In this document: positions 17,894 to 26,560 of the stretch, piece by piece
Layout of the letters: every line of letters begins with the position of its first letter
How positions within the stretch are numbered: the first letter of the stretch is position 1
Assembly (NCBI RefSeq): GCF_039543245.1
Contig: NZ_BAABJJ010000009.1
Coordinates: 1-64,000, forward strand
Source of the DNA: Algibacter_G agarivorans
GTDB lineage: Bacteria; Bacteroidota; Bacteroidia; Flavobacteriales; Flavobacteriaceae
Length of the DNA: 64,000 nt
Direction of reading: 5' to 3'
The notes under the pieces: generated by a model
Told to the model about the DNA's origin: nothing
Database searches by the model: none
What the model saw: only the letters and a program-made list of their open reading frames with translations
Made by a program: the position numbers and the translations under genes

Positions 17894-18652
17894 ATGAAAA
17901 AAACAAAACTATTTTTTACACTATTTTTAATTGCATTTACAATAATTAGCTGTTCTAACGATGAATCACAAAGTGAAAATGAAGAAGTAAATGCTACTGA
18001 TTTAGCTAATACTCATAATCAAATTAAACAGAAATTTGATGATTTTTATTTATCAACAGTTATTCAACAAAAAAGTTCTAATAGTAAACAAGAGCAAAAT
18101 GAAATAGAAGAATATGTTGATAAAGTTTTTGATGCAAATTATAAATATACTTTAGAAAATGGGCTAGAAGGGCTCTTTTCAGAATATGGTCTAAACCCTG
18201 AATTGATAAACGTTGTTGAATGGGCAATGGAAAATATTAATGATGAAGATTTATATTCAAAACTAAGTTCTGAATTTACTATTACCAACCAGCAAGATGT
18301 TAATTTAATTTTTTATTATATAGAGATATATAAAAAATTTGAATCAAACAAATTATCACTAAAAGGAAAATTTTCTAAGTATTCAAAAGTTAGTAGTGGT
18401 TGTGGTAGAGCTGTAGTTGGAACTATTCTAGTTACTGCAGTATTTATAGGAGTTACAGCAGCTACTGGTGGATTTGGAGGTGCAGGTGCAGCTGGATTTT
18501 TAGTTTCTAAGGGGTGGTCTATTTATAATGTAATTGCCGCGTGTTCCGATAGGGCGGTTTTACAAGAACGAGCTCCAGTCCCTTTCTTAGACGAAGAAGC
18601 TATTACTATAAAAGATTTGAATGAAATAGATATAGTTTTACCAACATTATAA
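17894..18652 (+). CDS. Unrecognised lipoprotein with Gly/Ala-rich hydrophobic segment
   Basis: A 252-residue protein. Signal peptide with lipobox FTIISC (Cys20), followed by an acidic Ser/Glu linker; residues ~30-160 are mostly helical and charged. Residues ~168-215 form a hydrophobic Gly/Ala-rich stretch framed by two cysteines (CGRAVVGTILVTAVFIG ... GGFGGAGAAGFLVSKGW ... VIAAC), then a soluble tail. A glycine-rich membrane-seeking segment of this kind occurs in bacteriocin-like and pore-associated proteins, but no family is recognised. The next gene begins 3 bases after its stop and encodes a small membrane protein, so the two probably form a unit. It lies between two RAYT-associated repeats. 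Confidence 0.7.
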   Translation: MKKTKLFFTLFLIAFTIISCSNDESQSENEEVNATDLANTHNQIKQKFDDFYLSTVIQQKSSNSKQEQNEIEEYVDKVFDANYKYTLENGLEGLFSEYGLNPELINVVEWAMENINDEDLYSKLSSEFTITNQQDVNLIFYYIEIYKKFESNKLSLKGKFSKYSKVSSGCGRAVVGTILVTAVFIGVTAATGGFGGAGAAGFLVSKGWSIYNVIAACSDRAVLQERAPVPFLDEEAITIKDLNEIDIVLPTL

Positions 18653-18655
18653 GAT

Positions 18656-18850
18656 ATGAAAACAAAAATCTATTGGTTTATATTTGTTTGTATTCTTATA
18701 AGTTTTTGGCTTTATAATTTATATTACTTCGTGTTAGAAATAAAAGACAATAACTGGATATCCCTCATAGGAAATCTATTTATAAACTTATATATCTTAG
18801 GATCTATAGTTTATATTATTTACATGAAATTTTATAAAAAAAGCCCATAA
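18656..18850 (+). CDS. Small two-helix membrane protein
   Basis: A 64-residue protein with two hydrophobic segments (YWFIFVCILISFWLYNLYYF and GNLFINLYILGSIVYIIY) and a basic tail. It starts 3 bases after the preceding lipoprotein gene. Its TAA stop is the first bases of the structured repeat at 18848. It might protect against, or help to localise, the lipoprotein; that is an inference from size, topology and coupling only. No family is recognised. Confidence 0.6.
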   Translation: MKTKIYWFIFVCILISFWLYNLYYFVLEIKDNNWISLIGNLFINLYILGSIVYIIYMKFYKKSP

Positions 18851-18930
18851 CAAATTATTCTATACCAAAGGTGTTCATGCATGCGCTTCGCTCAAGCGCA
18901 ACCGTATATATTGGTTAGACGTTTATACAA
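18848..18930 (+). repeat. Dispersed structured repeat, copy B (attC-like)
   Basis: It begins with the stop codon of the small membrane-protein gene (TAACAAATTATTCTATACC) and ends GGTTAGACGTTTATACAAC. Inner arms TGCGCTT / AAGCGCA form a 7-bp hairpin with loop CGCTC. Outer segments TCTATACCAA and TTGGTTAGA can pair. The TAACAA start directly after an ORF, central hairpin and GTTAGAC end recall integron attC sites, but no integrase is visible, and a RAYT-related repeat is equally possible. Confidence 0.5.
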
Positions 18931-19012
18931 CTTAAGTTTGATTATTGATTAAAGATATTAAATTTAAGTATATAACCAGAAAGAACAAAAGAGAAAAGTA
19001 TTTAATATGCAC

Positions 19013-19481
19013 ATTATAACAAGATTTTAAAAAAAATGGATTAAAGATCTGGTGGCAAGAAAACAATCTTATTTGATTGGGTTAATGCAAGTCATGTGCA
19101 CTTAATTTTTAGGTCTGCAAAATAGCAACCCATGGAGTTGTTAAGAGGTTTTAAAAAAACATACGGCAAAACAAGTAATGCAAACCATAGAAAACAATCC
19201 TCAAGAAAGCAGAAAATAATGGCTGTTATGGATGTTTAAACGAGTAGGGAAGAAACAAAGTAATTGCACAAAATATCAGTTTTGACAACACAACAATAAC
19301 ACAACAGCAGCAAGCCAATAGAATTGTGGATTACAGAGGTAATAAAACAAAAGATGAAATAAGTAATAATCCAGTAGCAAGTTGATTTGTTGCAAATGCT
19401 GTTGATTATAAATACTCTAGTGCAAGAAATTTTGCAGGAGACGATACTATACTAAAAATAGATGAAGCAGGTTTTTTTTAG
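19013..19481 (+). pseudogene. Remnant of a REP-associated tyrosine (Y1/IS200-like) transposase
   Basis: Read across three frames, the DNA gives the conserved line-up of a RAYT: a degraded HVHLIF (HUH-type) motif near 19096-19113, then IENNPQESRK and WLLWMFKRVGKKQSNCTKYQF, and finally the typical end ANAVDYKYSSARNFAGDD...LKIDEAGFF with stop at 19479-19481. At least two frameshifts and several stops make it inactive. An active gene would encode about 180-230 residues. A REP palindrome follows 5 bases after the stop. Confidence 0.75.
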
Positions 19482-19485
19482 GGAA

Positions 19486-19520
19486 GTAACGGCACTCGTT
19501 GCAAACGAGCGCTAGCGGAA
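19486..19520. repeat. REP palindrome after the RAYT remnant
   Basis: GTAACGGCACTCGTTGCAAA continuing CGAGCGCTAGCGG, with a CTCGTT-GCA-AACGAG hairpin. Inverted, degenerate copies are found at about 15278 and 17617. The following 19521-19880 holds no supported gene and would contain the promoter of the next regulator. Confidence 0.65.
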
Positions 19521-19880
19521 GTTTTATAAACCTAAAAAACTTTGGATCTGTAAACTATTTTGTGTTTTTACTATTTATTAGTTTAAAAATAGAAAACAAT
19601 GAACTAAAAGATACTCACATTACCTTTATTTAATATCTCCCCTTCATGTCCAGTTTAAAATGGTAAGTCCAGCATTTAAAACTATTGAGTGTGATCGAGA
19701 AATACACTGGAACTTCCATAACTAGATAAATACCAATCCGAGATAAATAACCGAATATTTTTATATATTACCGATTATTACTTTTATAATCCATTTGTAA
19801 TCTTTGGTTAGTTATCTTTCGGTGTTCATTTTGCGAATTAACTTTTATAAATAGAAGTTAATTATAATATTACAAAATTT

Positions 19881-20627
19881 ATGGAAAATTTTACTGTTTT
19901 AATTGTTGATGACGAAATTGAAAACATCGACTTACTTAAAGTTTATTTAAAAAAACATTATAAATCTTTAAATACGGTATATACTGCCGGTAATGTAAAC
20001 GAAGCCATAGATCAATATATGGAGCATTACCCAGATATTTTAATACTAGATATTGAGTTGGATAACAATACCACCTGTTTTCAAATATTAGAAAACATAC
20101 CTAATACAACTGCACAAATCATTTTTGTTACCTCTCATAAAGATTATGCTATACAGGTCATAAACTCAGTAAAAACGGCAGCATATTTAGTAAAACCTGT
20201 TAAACCAACAGACCTTATTATAGCTTTAGATAAAGCAGTAAGTAATATTGAAACTAACAATGCCTTATCAAATAGTAATATAGATAAGCAAACACATTAT
20301 TTAGACTATATAGCTATTCCCTCTTCTAACAAGATAGATATTATACATCCTAAAGATATTGTGTATTTACAAGCAGAAGGAAGATATACAATTTTTCACC
20401 TTACCAATGGCAATCATAAAATTGCTAGCCGTAATTTAGGTGAGTATGAAAAACAATTAGACCCAAAACTGTTTTTTAGAATTCATCATAGCTATATTGT
20501 TAATCTTAATATGGTAATAAATATTAATAAATCTGCAGGCAATTATTGTGAGTTATTAAATAGTAAAGCATTACCTATTGCAAAACGAAGGCAAGAAAAG
20601 CTACATAAATTTCTAAAAATTAAATAA
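19881..20627 (+). CDS. LytTR-family response regulator (paired with TPR kinase)
   Basis: A 248-residue protein with receiver domain 1-125 (VDDEIEN with acidic residues at 10-12, phospho-acceptor Asp57 in ILILDIEL, FVTSHKDYAI switch threonine, YLVKPVKP lysine). A LytTR domain covers ~145-248 (IVYLQAEGRYTIFHL, RNLGEYEKQL, FFRIHHSYIVNLNMV). It precedes the TPR histidine kinase at 20718 by 90 bases on the same strand and is presumably its cognate regulator. It closely resembles the regulator at 10170-10904, so the two arose by duplication. Targets are unknown; the secreted-protein genes between the two copies are candidates by position only. Confidence 0.9.
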   Translation: MENFTVLIVDDEIENIDLLKVYLKKHYKSLNTVYTAGNVNEAIDQYMEHYPDILILDIELDNNTTCFQILENIPNTTAQIIFVTSHKDYAIQVINSVKTAAYLVKPVKPTDLIIALDKAVSNIETNNALSNSNIDKQTHYLDYIAIPSSNKIDIIHPKDIVYLQAEGRYTIFHLTNGNHKIASRNLGEYEKQLDPKLFFRIHHSYIVNLNMVININKSAGNYCELLNSKALPIAKRRQEKLHKFLKIK

Positions 20628-20717
20628 GTTAGTCCTGATTTTAGCTTAAAAAAAACATTTTAAAAATTATATTGTCCAATCTTTTCTCATATCGAAAAAA
20701 ACTTAAATTTTAAGAGA

Positions 20718-22742
20718 ATGATATTATGTGTTAATTATAAAAAACAAATGCTCGTTTTACTATTACTTTTTTTTAGTACTAAATTAATTTGTCAAGATTC
20801 TTTAAGTACTTCGCATATAGACACATTAGCTATTATAGACAACCATATAAAAAAAGCAGTGGGTTACCAAAGTGTAAATATAAAAAGTGCACTACAACAC
20901 ATTGAAGCTGCTTATGAACTGGCAGAAAAGATTAATGACACTGCATTAATAATTAAGATTAATTATGGATTTGGGCTTATGTATAAAGGAATTGAAAAAG
21001 ACAGTTTAGCTAAACAACATCTTCTTAGAGCTATAAATTTATCAATAAAGACAAATGATATAACTTCTACTAGAAATTCATATAATCTTTTGGGATTGAT
21101 AGAGGATGAGATGTTAAATTATTCTAAAGCCATAGAATATTATAAACTTGCATTAGTTTATGCTGAGGATGAAAAAGACAAGCTAGCTACAAGAACTAAC
21201 TTGTCAAAGGTGTTTTTCAACTTAGGGAAAAATGATTTAGCCCAACAGTATACTGAAGAAATATTAATTTATTTTAAAGGAAAGGATTATTACGAATTTG
21301 GCGTGGATGAAAAGAATGTATTGTTAACAACTTATATCAATCTATCTAACTTAAAAAAACCAAAAGAGGCTATAAAACTTTTAAAAGAGTCTTTAAAGAT
21401 TATAAAAACAGATTCAAATTTGAATTTTAGATTGCCTCTTGTTTATTCAAGTATTGGGGAATTTTATGCCAAAACATCGTTTAAGGACAGTACTATTTTT
21501 TATCTAGATAAAGCATTAAGTAAAGCTAAAGAAATTAATTTAGAAGAAGAAGTATTAATAAATTCATTTCTAATTTCTTATTATTCCCTAAAATATAAAC
21601 AAAACAATAAAGCTTTAAAGTATCTTGATTCAGTTTTTTATTTTAGCGGTAATAAATTAGGAAAAGAGGTAGTTAATATTCCTGTAGATAGTTTGTCATT
21701 TGAAGTTTATAAAGCTAATGGTCTTTATAATAAAGCTACAAAACATGCTGTTAATTTTATAAGTTACCAAGATTCAATATCAAAAAATAAAGTAAACGAC
21801 TCTTATTTAGAATTTGCTAAAAAATATGAAACAGAGAAAAAGATACAAGAAAATGAGCTTCTTAAAAAAGAAAATGTGATCAAAGAGCTGGAGGTTGGTA
21901 GACAAAAAACAGCGCGTAACTACTTAATGATTTTTTCAGTATTAGGTTTTGTAACTTTAAGTTTCACATATAGTCAGCTAAGAAGTAAAAGAAAGACAGC
22001 TAGTGCTTTAGCTAAGCAAAATGATGTTATTTTACAACAAAAAATAGCTTTACAAAAAAGCAATGCCAATAAGCAAAAATTATTTGGAATAATTTCACAC
22101 GATTTGGTAAACCCATTTAATGCAATATTAGGATATACAGAGCTGTTAGATAAAGACTATAACAATTTTAATGAGCAAGAACGCAAAAAATTCATAAGTA
22201 TTATCAATAACTATGCTAATAACAATTACAATCTTACAAGAACATTATTAGATTGGGCAAAAGTACAGCAAGAGCAATTGATTGTTAATAAACAAATGAT
22301 AAACTGTAAAGAGCTTATAGAGAATGTTATACAGCCATACAAAGTAATGGCGGATAAAAAACAAATAGAAATAATAACCAAGAACATTCCCAATAATATA
22401 GAAGTGAGCATCGATAAAAACATGACGCAAACCATTATTGGCAATTTATTTGTTAATGCCATAAAATATACATCACAAGGAGGTAAAGTAGAGTTTAACC
22501 TCATAAAAAATAAAAATGGCACAATAAATATTGAAATTCAAGACAATGGTTTAGGCATGTCTCAAGAACAGCTAGGCAACTTGTTTGATATTACCAAAGT
22601 TACTTCCGTTAAGGGTACTAACCAAGAGAAAGGTAATGGTATGGGGCTTATTTTGTGTAAAGAGTTAATTGAGTTGCAAAATGGTAGTTTAAAATTATTT
22701 AGCCAATTAAATAATGGGACCAGAGCAGTAGTTAACATTTGA
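20718..22742 (+). CDS. TPR-containing sensor histidine kinase
   Basis: A 674-residue membrane kinase. Starting at the second ATG (residue 11) gives a cleaner signal peptide (MLVLLLLFFSTKLICQ). Residues ~40-370 are helical tetratricopeptide repeats in the periplasm (for example AIEYYKLALVYAEDEKD). A coiled coil at ~365-395 leads into a membrane helix at ~400-418 (LMIFSVLGFVTLSFTYS) and another coiled coil. The HisKA domain has phospho-accepting His461 in GIISHDLVNPFNAILGYTE. The HATPase domain has the N box (IGNLFVNAIKYTSQGG), G1 (DNGLGMS) and G2 (GNGMGLILCKEL). The fusion of TPRs with a kinase is common in Bacteroidota. It sits in one unit with the LytTR regulator at 19881. Confidence 0.9.
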   Translation: MILCVNYKKQMLVLLLLFFSTKLICQDSLSTSHIDTLAIIDNHIKKAVGYQSVNIKSALQHIEAAYELAEKINDTALIIKINYGFGLMYKGIEKDSLAKQHLLRAINLSIKTNDITSTRNSYNLLGLIEDEMLNYSKAIEYYKLALVYAEDEKDKLATRTNLSKVFFNLGKNDLAQQYTEEILIYFKGKDYYEFGVDEKNVLLTTYINLSNLKKPKEAIKLLKESLKIIKTDSNLNFRLPLVYSSIGEFYAKTSFKDSTIFYLDKALSKAKEINLEEEVLINSFLISYYSLKYKQNNKALKYLDSVFYFSGNKLGKEVVNIPVDSLSFEVYKANGLYNKATKHAVNFISYQDSISKNKVNDSYLEFAKKYETEKKIQENELLKKENVIKELEVGRQKTARNYLMIFSVLGFVTLSFTYSQLRSKRKTASALAKQNDVILQQKIALQKSNANKQKLFGIISHDLVNPFNAILGYTELLDKDYNNFNEQERKKFISIINNYANNNYNLTRTLLDWAKVQQEQLIVNKQMINCKELIENVIQPYKVMADKKQIEIITKNIPNNIEVSIDKNMTQTIIGNLFVNAIKYTSQGGKVEFNLIKNKNGTINIEIQDNGLGMSQEQLGNLFDITKVTSVKGTNQEKGNGMGLILCKELIELQNGSLKLFSQLNNGTRAVVNI

Positions 22743-23112
22743 ACGTCTTAGTTTTTATTCTCAGTTTTGTGAGGTAAACTTATCTCTCATATTGGGTTTG
22801 GTTGTACAAAACTTGTTACAGAAATTTAACCTTTCAATATTATTCATAAAATTGATATTTAGAATAGCCTAAATATTGTTAAAAATTATACTAGCAAAAT
22901 CCTTGGTAGTTTGTATTCTGTAAAATTAATGTTGGGTTGTATCGAGAGCCGTTAGATAACAAGACAGGTCGTGAAATTACTGCTTGCTTTTATGAACCTG
23001 AAGAACTTATTCTTTAAAAGAGGTCTAATTGCAATGAAGCCTAAATAAGATAAAAATGAGCTCTATTTTCCAAATATTAAAAGTATTTGCAATAAGTTTA
23101 GGATAGTCGAAA
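22743..23112. other. Junction region, decayed coding sequence
   Basis: No intact gene. Around 22935-23020 the + strand can be read as REPLDNKTGREITACFYEPE, which looks protein-like but has no start and soon stops; I could not assign it. The frame of the next pseudogene becomes protein-like only at about 23113. Confidence 0.35.
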
Positions 23113-23960
23113 TTTTAAGCGGTAGTGACCCAATAACGGTTCCTGTAAACACAACATACTCAGACACTGAAGTAACTGCAACAGATAATATTGATGGTGA
23201 TATTGCCACAAATATCATAACAGTTAACTCTGTGGACACATCAAATTCAGGCAGTTACACAATTACTTATAATGTAACTGATGCAACAGGAAACAAGGCT
23301 ATTGAAGTAACACGTACTGTTAATGTTATTGCTTCTTTTACTCAATCAACAAACTCATCAACAGCATCAGAAAATGCAGAAACAACAACCTACACCATTG
23401 TTCTTGATGCAGAACCAACATCAGACGTGGTTATTGATGTAAGTTCTAACGACACAGGAGAAGCAACGGTCTTACCAAGTGCATTAATCTTTACTCCAGC
23501 AAACTGGAATACACCTCAAAAAATCACAGTTACAGGAGTTGACGACAACCTTGTTCAAACAGATACTATAACCATCACGGCAAGTATTAATGATGCAGCG
23601 AGTGCTGATGAATATGATGCTGTTTCAGACCAATCACATACCGTTACACTAACGAATGATGATGCAAGTTCTTCATCTAGTGGGTCAAAAAGAGTTTCAA
23701 AAAAAATAGCTCAAATTTTCGAAAATTCATCTGACGAAATATTATCTACTCCAGATATTCTCGGTAAAGAAGAGCCCTGTTCAACTTTACAACCCCTTTC
23801 TCAAAACATAAAAGAAGGAGATCGTAATGGCCAACATTCATCATAGGAAGGAGCAACAATTACTGAGGTTAAAATCCTTCAAGCTCATATCAATCGATTA
23901 GGGTTTGCCTCAGGAGCTGTTGTTGGAATTCTTGGGCCAATTACTGACGGAGCTATTAAA
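23113..23960 (+). pseudogene. Surface protein fragment: Ig-like domains plus peptidoglycan-binding domain
   Basis: An in-frame relic. Residues from 23113 give a DUF5011/HYR-type domain (PITVPVNTTYSDTEV, SGSYTITYNVTDATGNKA). A Calx-beta-like or cadherin-like domain follows (VVIDVSSNDTGEATVLPSAL, ITVTGVDDNLVQTDTITIT), then a Ser-rich linker. After an in-frame TAG at 23844-23846 comes a peptidoglycan-binding-1 domain (VKILQAHINRLGFASG and GILGPITDGAIK). The TAG probably replaced a glutamine codon. The 5' end is missing, and the 3' end is joined in frame to transposase sequence at 23961. Intact relatives are large cell-surface proteins. Confidence 0.7.
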
Positions 23961-25056
23961 CGCCGTAGATGGCTGAATAAATCAAGCAAAGAAATTGTTC
24001 AAAGAGATTGGAATCTAGTAGCACAGGGAACTCGTATGACCATAGAGTTCGCTGCTTTTTTAAAAGTATTTAATAAGTACCAAACCCAATGATTGTCATA
24101 CTATTGGCGGATTCTATGGCGTTAATGGTAAAAAACTTGGTAGACAATATCGTGGTTATCTAAGTGAATTTAAAGATTGGAAAGATAAGCCTCATGCCAA
24201 AGAGTGGCTCATATTTCCTGAGAACATGGGTCAACACCTGTCTATTGATGAAACAGCCCTGTCTAAAGGCGAACTCTATACCATTATTACCAACAAAAAA
24301 GCAAAAGGTAAAAAGGGGGCTATCGTAGCTATTCTTGCTGGCACCAAAGTTGAACCTATTATAGAACAGCTCCTTAAAATACCAAAAGGAAAAAGAAACA
24401 AGGTCAAAGAGATAACTCTGGATATGGCCAACTATATGAAAATGATTGCTAGAAAGTGTTTTCCCAAGGCTATTTAGGTCACAGATAGATTCCATGTACA
24501 AAAGTTTGCTCTTGAAGCTTTGCAAAATATTAGAATAAAACACCGTTGGGAAGCTATCGATATAGAAAATGAACAAATCAAACAGGCTAAATACAGTGGA
24601 CAAGAATTTAATCCCCAAGCATTTGGCAATGGAGATACCAGAAAACAACTCCTAGCTAGAAGTAGATACTAATTATATAAAGCTCCTGATAACTGGACGC
24701 AAAACCAATACCTAAGAGCTAAAATTTTATTTGAGCAATACCCTGATATAAAGAAAGCTTTTAATCTAGTGCAAGGGCTTAGAAATATATTCAATACAGC
24801 TACTTCTATACAAACAGCTTATACCAAAATAGCCCACTGGTATAAAGATGTGGAACAAACAGGATTTTGAGCATTTAATACTATTGCAAAAACTATAACC
24901 TTAAACTATAGGGCTATCTTAAATTACTTCATCAACAGAAGTACCATTGCTCCAGCAGAATCTTTCAATGCTAAGATAAAAGTGTTCAGAAGTCAATTCA
25001 GAGGTGTGAAAAACATAGAATTCTTCCTCTTTAGGTTAACGCAAATTTTTGCCTAA
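23961..25056 (+). pseudogene. ISAon1-type transposase remnant
   Basis: The translation follows ISAon1-family (ISL3-related DDE) transposases nearly to the end. It begins at RRRWLNKSSKEIVQRDWNLV, shifts frame near 24090, then gives HLSIDETALSKGELYTI and GTKVEPIIEQLLKIPKG. Further on are ITLDMANYMKMIARKCFP, DRFHVQKFALEALQNIRIKH, then AESFNAKIKVFRSQFRGVKN and FRLTQIFA. Stops interrupt it at 24475-24477 (TAG in place of a glutamine codon), after RSRY, and before AFNTI. The N-terminal part preceding RRRW is missing, replaced by the peptidoglycan-binding fragment. It is inactive. The insertion marks the right edge of the accessory half. Confidence 0.8.
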
Positions 25057-25154
25057 AACACAACAATTAGGAATGATCCGTTTTTTGTTTTACAAATGTT
25101 TTACAGAAAATAAAAAAAGCGACTGTATTTTATTAAAACCAGCTTGTTTAAACA

Positions 25155-25182
25155 GATAAAGCACTGTTTTCAGTGCTTTATC
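25155..25182 (-). terminator. Terminator of the tRNA transcript
   Basis: A perfect 12-bp hairpin (GATAAAGCACTG, TTTT loop, CAGTGCTTTATC) begins 4 bases beyond the 3' end of the tRNA gene on the minus strand. The tail is only moderately T-rich. Confidence 0.7.
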
Positions 25183-25186
25183 TTAG

Positions 25187-25259
<73 letters not shown>

Positions 25260-25329
25260 ATATAATCAAAAATAATTCACTTAGCTTTTAACTTTCGGTT
25301 CATAATGCCGACCAAATTATTTCGGACTG

Positions 25330-25337
25330 CAAATATA
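25330..25337 (-). promoter_or_regulatory. Bacteroidota -7 promoter box of the tRNA gene
   Basis: On the minus strand the bases read TATATTTG, an exact TAnnTTTG match, about 70 bases upstream of the mature tRNA. No clear -33 TTTG was found at the right distance. Confidence 0.5.
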
Positions 25338-25378
25338 CAATCCTTTTTATGTTTCTACAAGCATAAATTTAGAAAATA

Positions 25379-25561
25379 TTACTGTTCGATGCTATTTGCC
25401 TGAAACTCTACTAATTCAGTATTTACAAACAGTGTAGATACTTGAATTGGATTGCAACAAACTTCACAGTCTTCAATATAGGATTGTTTAAAAACCGAAC
25501 TATCTAAGAGCACAGATATAGTCTCCCAACAATATGGGCATGTAAAATAATGTTCTAGCAT
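25379..25561 (-). CDS. CPXCG-motif cysteine-rich small protein
   Basis: A 60-residue protein from the ATG at 25559-25561 (MLEHYFTCPYC); the nine extra residues of the longer frame do not belong to the family. It has two cysteine pairs, CPYC near the start and EDCEVCCNP in the middle, which should bind one zinc as a small zinc ribbon. Members are widespread in bacteria and often annotated as CPXCG-motif-containing proteins; their role is unknown. It is the last gene before the accessory region on this strand and 75 bases downstream of the LRR gene, so they might be co-transcribed. Confidence 0.8.
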   Translation of the reverse strand: MLEHYFTCPYCWETISVLLDSSVFKQSYIEDCEVCCNPIQVSTLFVNTELVEFQANSIEQ

Positions 25562-25636
25562 AGAAGTAAAACTAAAAAAAACCATCAAAATTGATGGCTG
25601 TTTTTTAACTAAATTATAAAAAATTCACTTTAATAT

Positions 25637-26461
25637 TTATTCTTTTTCAATATCCATAATCGCTGCAGAATTTTGTAATTCCAAATGCATTAAAGCAGGA
25701 CCGTTTTTACTAGAAATACTTGTGTACTCTTGGTTTAAATTATTATCACTTACCATTATGGTATTTAGTTTTGTTAAGCTCATAAACTCCATTGGTAAAT
25801 CTCCTGTAAATTGATTAGTCGATAATAATAATTCTTCTAAATCTTTTAATTGAGCTATTTCCGAAGGAATTTCACCATCCATTTTATTATCCATTAAACT
25901 TAACTTTTGCAACTTAGATAATGCATAAATCTCATTTGGAATATTACCAGTTAAGAAGTTACTTCCTAATAACAGCTCTTTCAAATTAGTTAAACCCATT
26001 ATTGCACTAGGAATTTCTCCTGATAATTTATTACTATATAACTTTAAAGATTCTAATTTTTTTAACCCCCCTAATTCTGAAGGAATAGACCCTTCAAAAC
26101 CATTCATAAATAACTCAAGAGCTTTTAATTCTTTTAAATTACTTAAAGTCGTTGGGAGCGTTCCTTTAAGTTTATTAAAACCTAAGTTCAACACCTTTAA
26201 ACTAGTTAAGTTTCCTATCTCTTGTGGTAAGTTACCATTAAGGTTATTAAATTTAAGATTAATTTCAACTATTTTATCATTTTCAACTTTTACACCATAC
26301 CAAGTATCTACAGAAGCATTTAAATCCCAAGTGGAATTCCATTCCGTACCATTAGTAGCGTTGTATAATGCCAATAAAGCATCTTTTTCTGTGGAGGATA
26401 TATTAGCAAACGAATAAGCTGTTGTAAACAAACATATTGCTATTAGTTTTAGAGTTTTCAT
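25637..26461 (-). CDS. Secreted leucine-rich-repeat protein (plant-type LRR)
   Basis: A 274-residue protein. Signal peptide 1-19 (LIAICLFTTAYSFA). Residues 22-60 resemble the cap that precedes plant-type LRRs (KDALLALYNATNGTEWN, then a WYGV segment). Residues ~66-250 hold about eight repeats of 23-24 residues of the form LxxLxLxxNxLxGxIPxEI (GNLPQEIGNLTSLKVLNLGF, GEIPSAIMGLTNLKELLLGS). No T9SS sorting domain or membrane anchor is visible at the C-terminus, so it is probably periplasmic or released. It likely mediates protein-protein contact; the partner is unknown. Confidence 0.85.
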   Translation of the reverse strand: MKTLKLIAICLFTTAYSFANISSTEKDALLALYNATNGTEWNSTWDLNASVDTWYGVKVENDKIVEINLKFNNLNGNLPQEIGNLTSLKVLNLGFNKLKGTLPTTLSNLKELKALELFMNGFEGSIPSELGGLKKLESLKLYSNKLSGEIPSAIMGLTNLKELLLGSNFLTGNIPNEIYALSKLQKLSLMDNKMDGEIPSEIAQLKDLEELLLSTNQFTGDLPMEFMSLTKLNTIMVSDNNLNQEYTSISSKNGPALMHLELQNSAAIMDIEKE

Positions 26462-26560
26462 GTTTTGGTTTTAATTTGGGATTAATTCTCTAACGAAACT
26501 AGCTCAAAAGCAGACGAAAACCTATTTTAATCGATAAAATACACAAAATTTTAACATATT

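Noticed and set aside
22930..23025. Protein-like run REPLDNKTGREITACFYEPE
   Set aside because: It has no start, ends quickly and could not be assigned to any family, so it is only mentioned as debris in the junction region.
24160..24648. 162-residue minus-strand frame
   Set aside because: Antisense to the ISAon1-type transposase remnant, whose conserved protein motifs are on the + strand.
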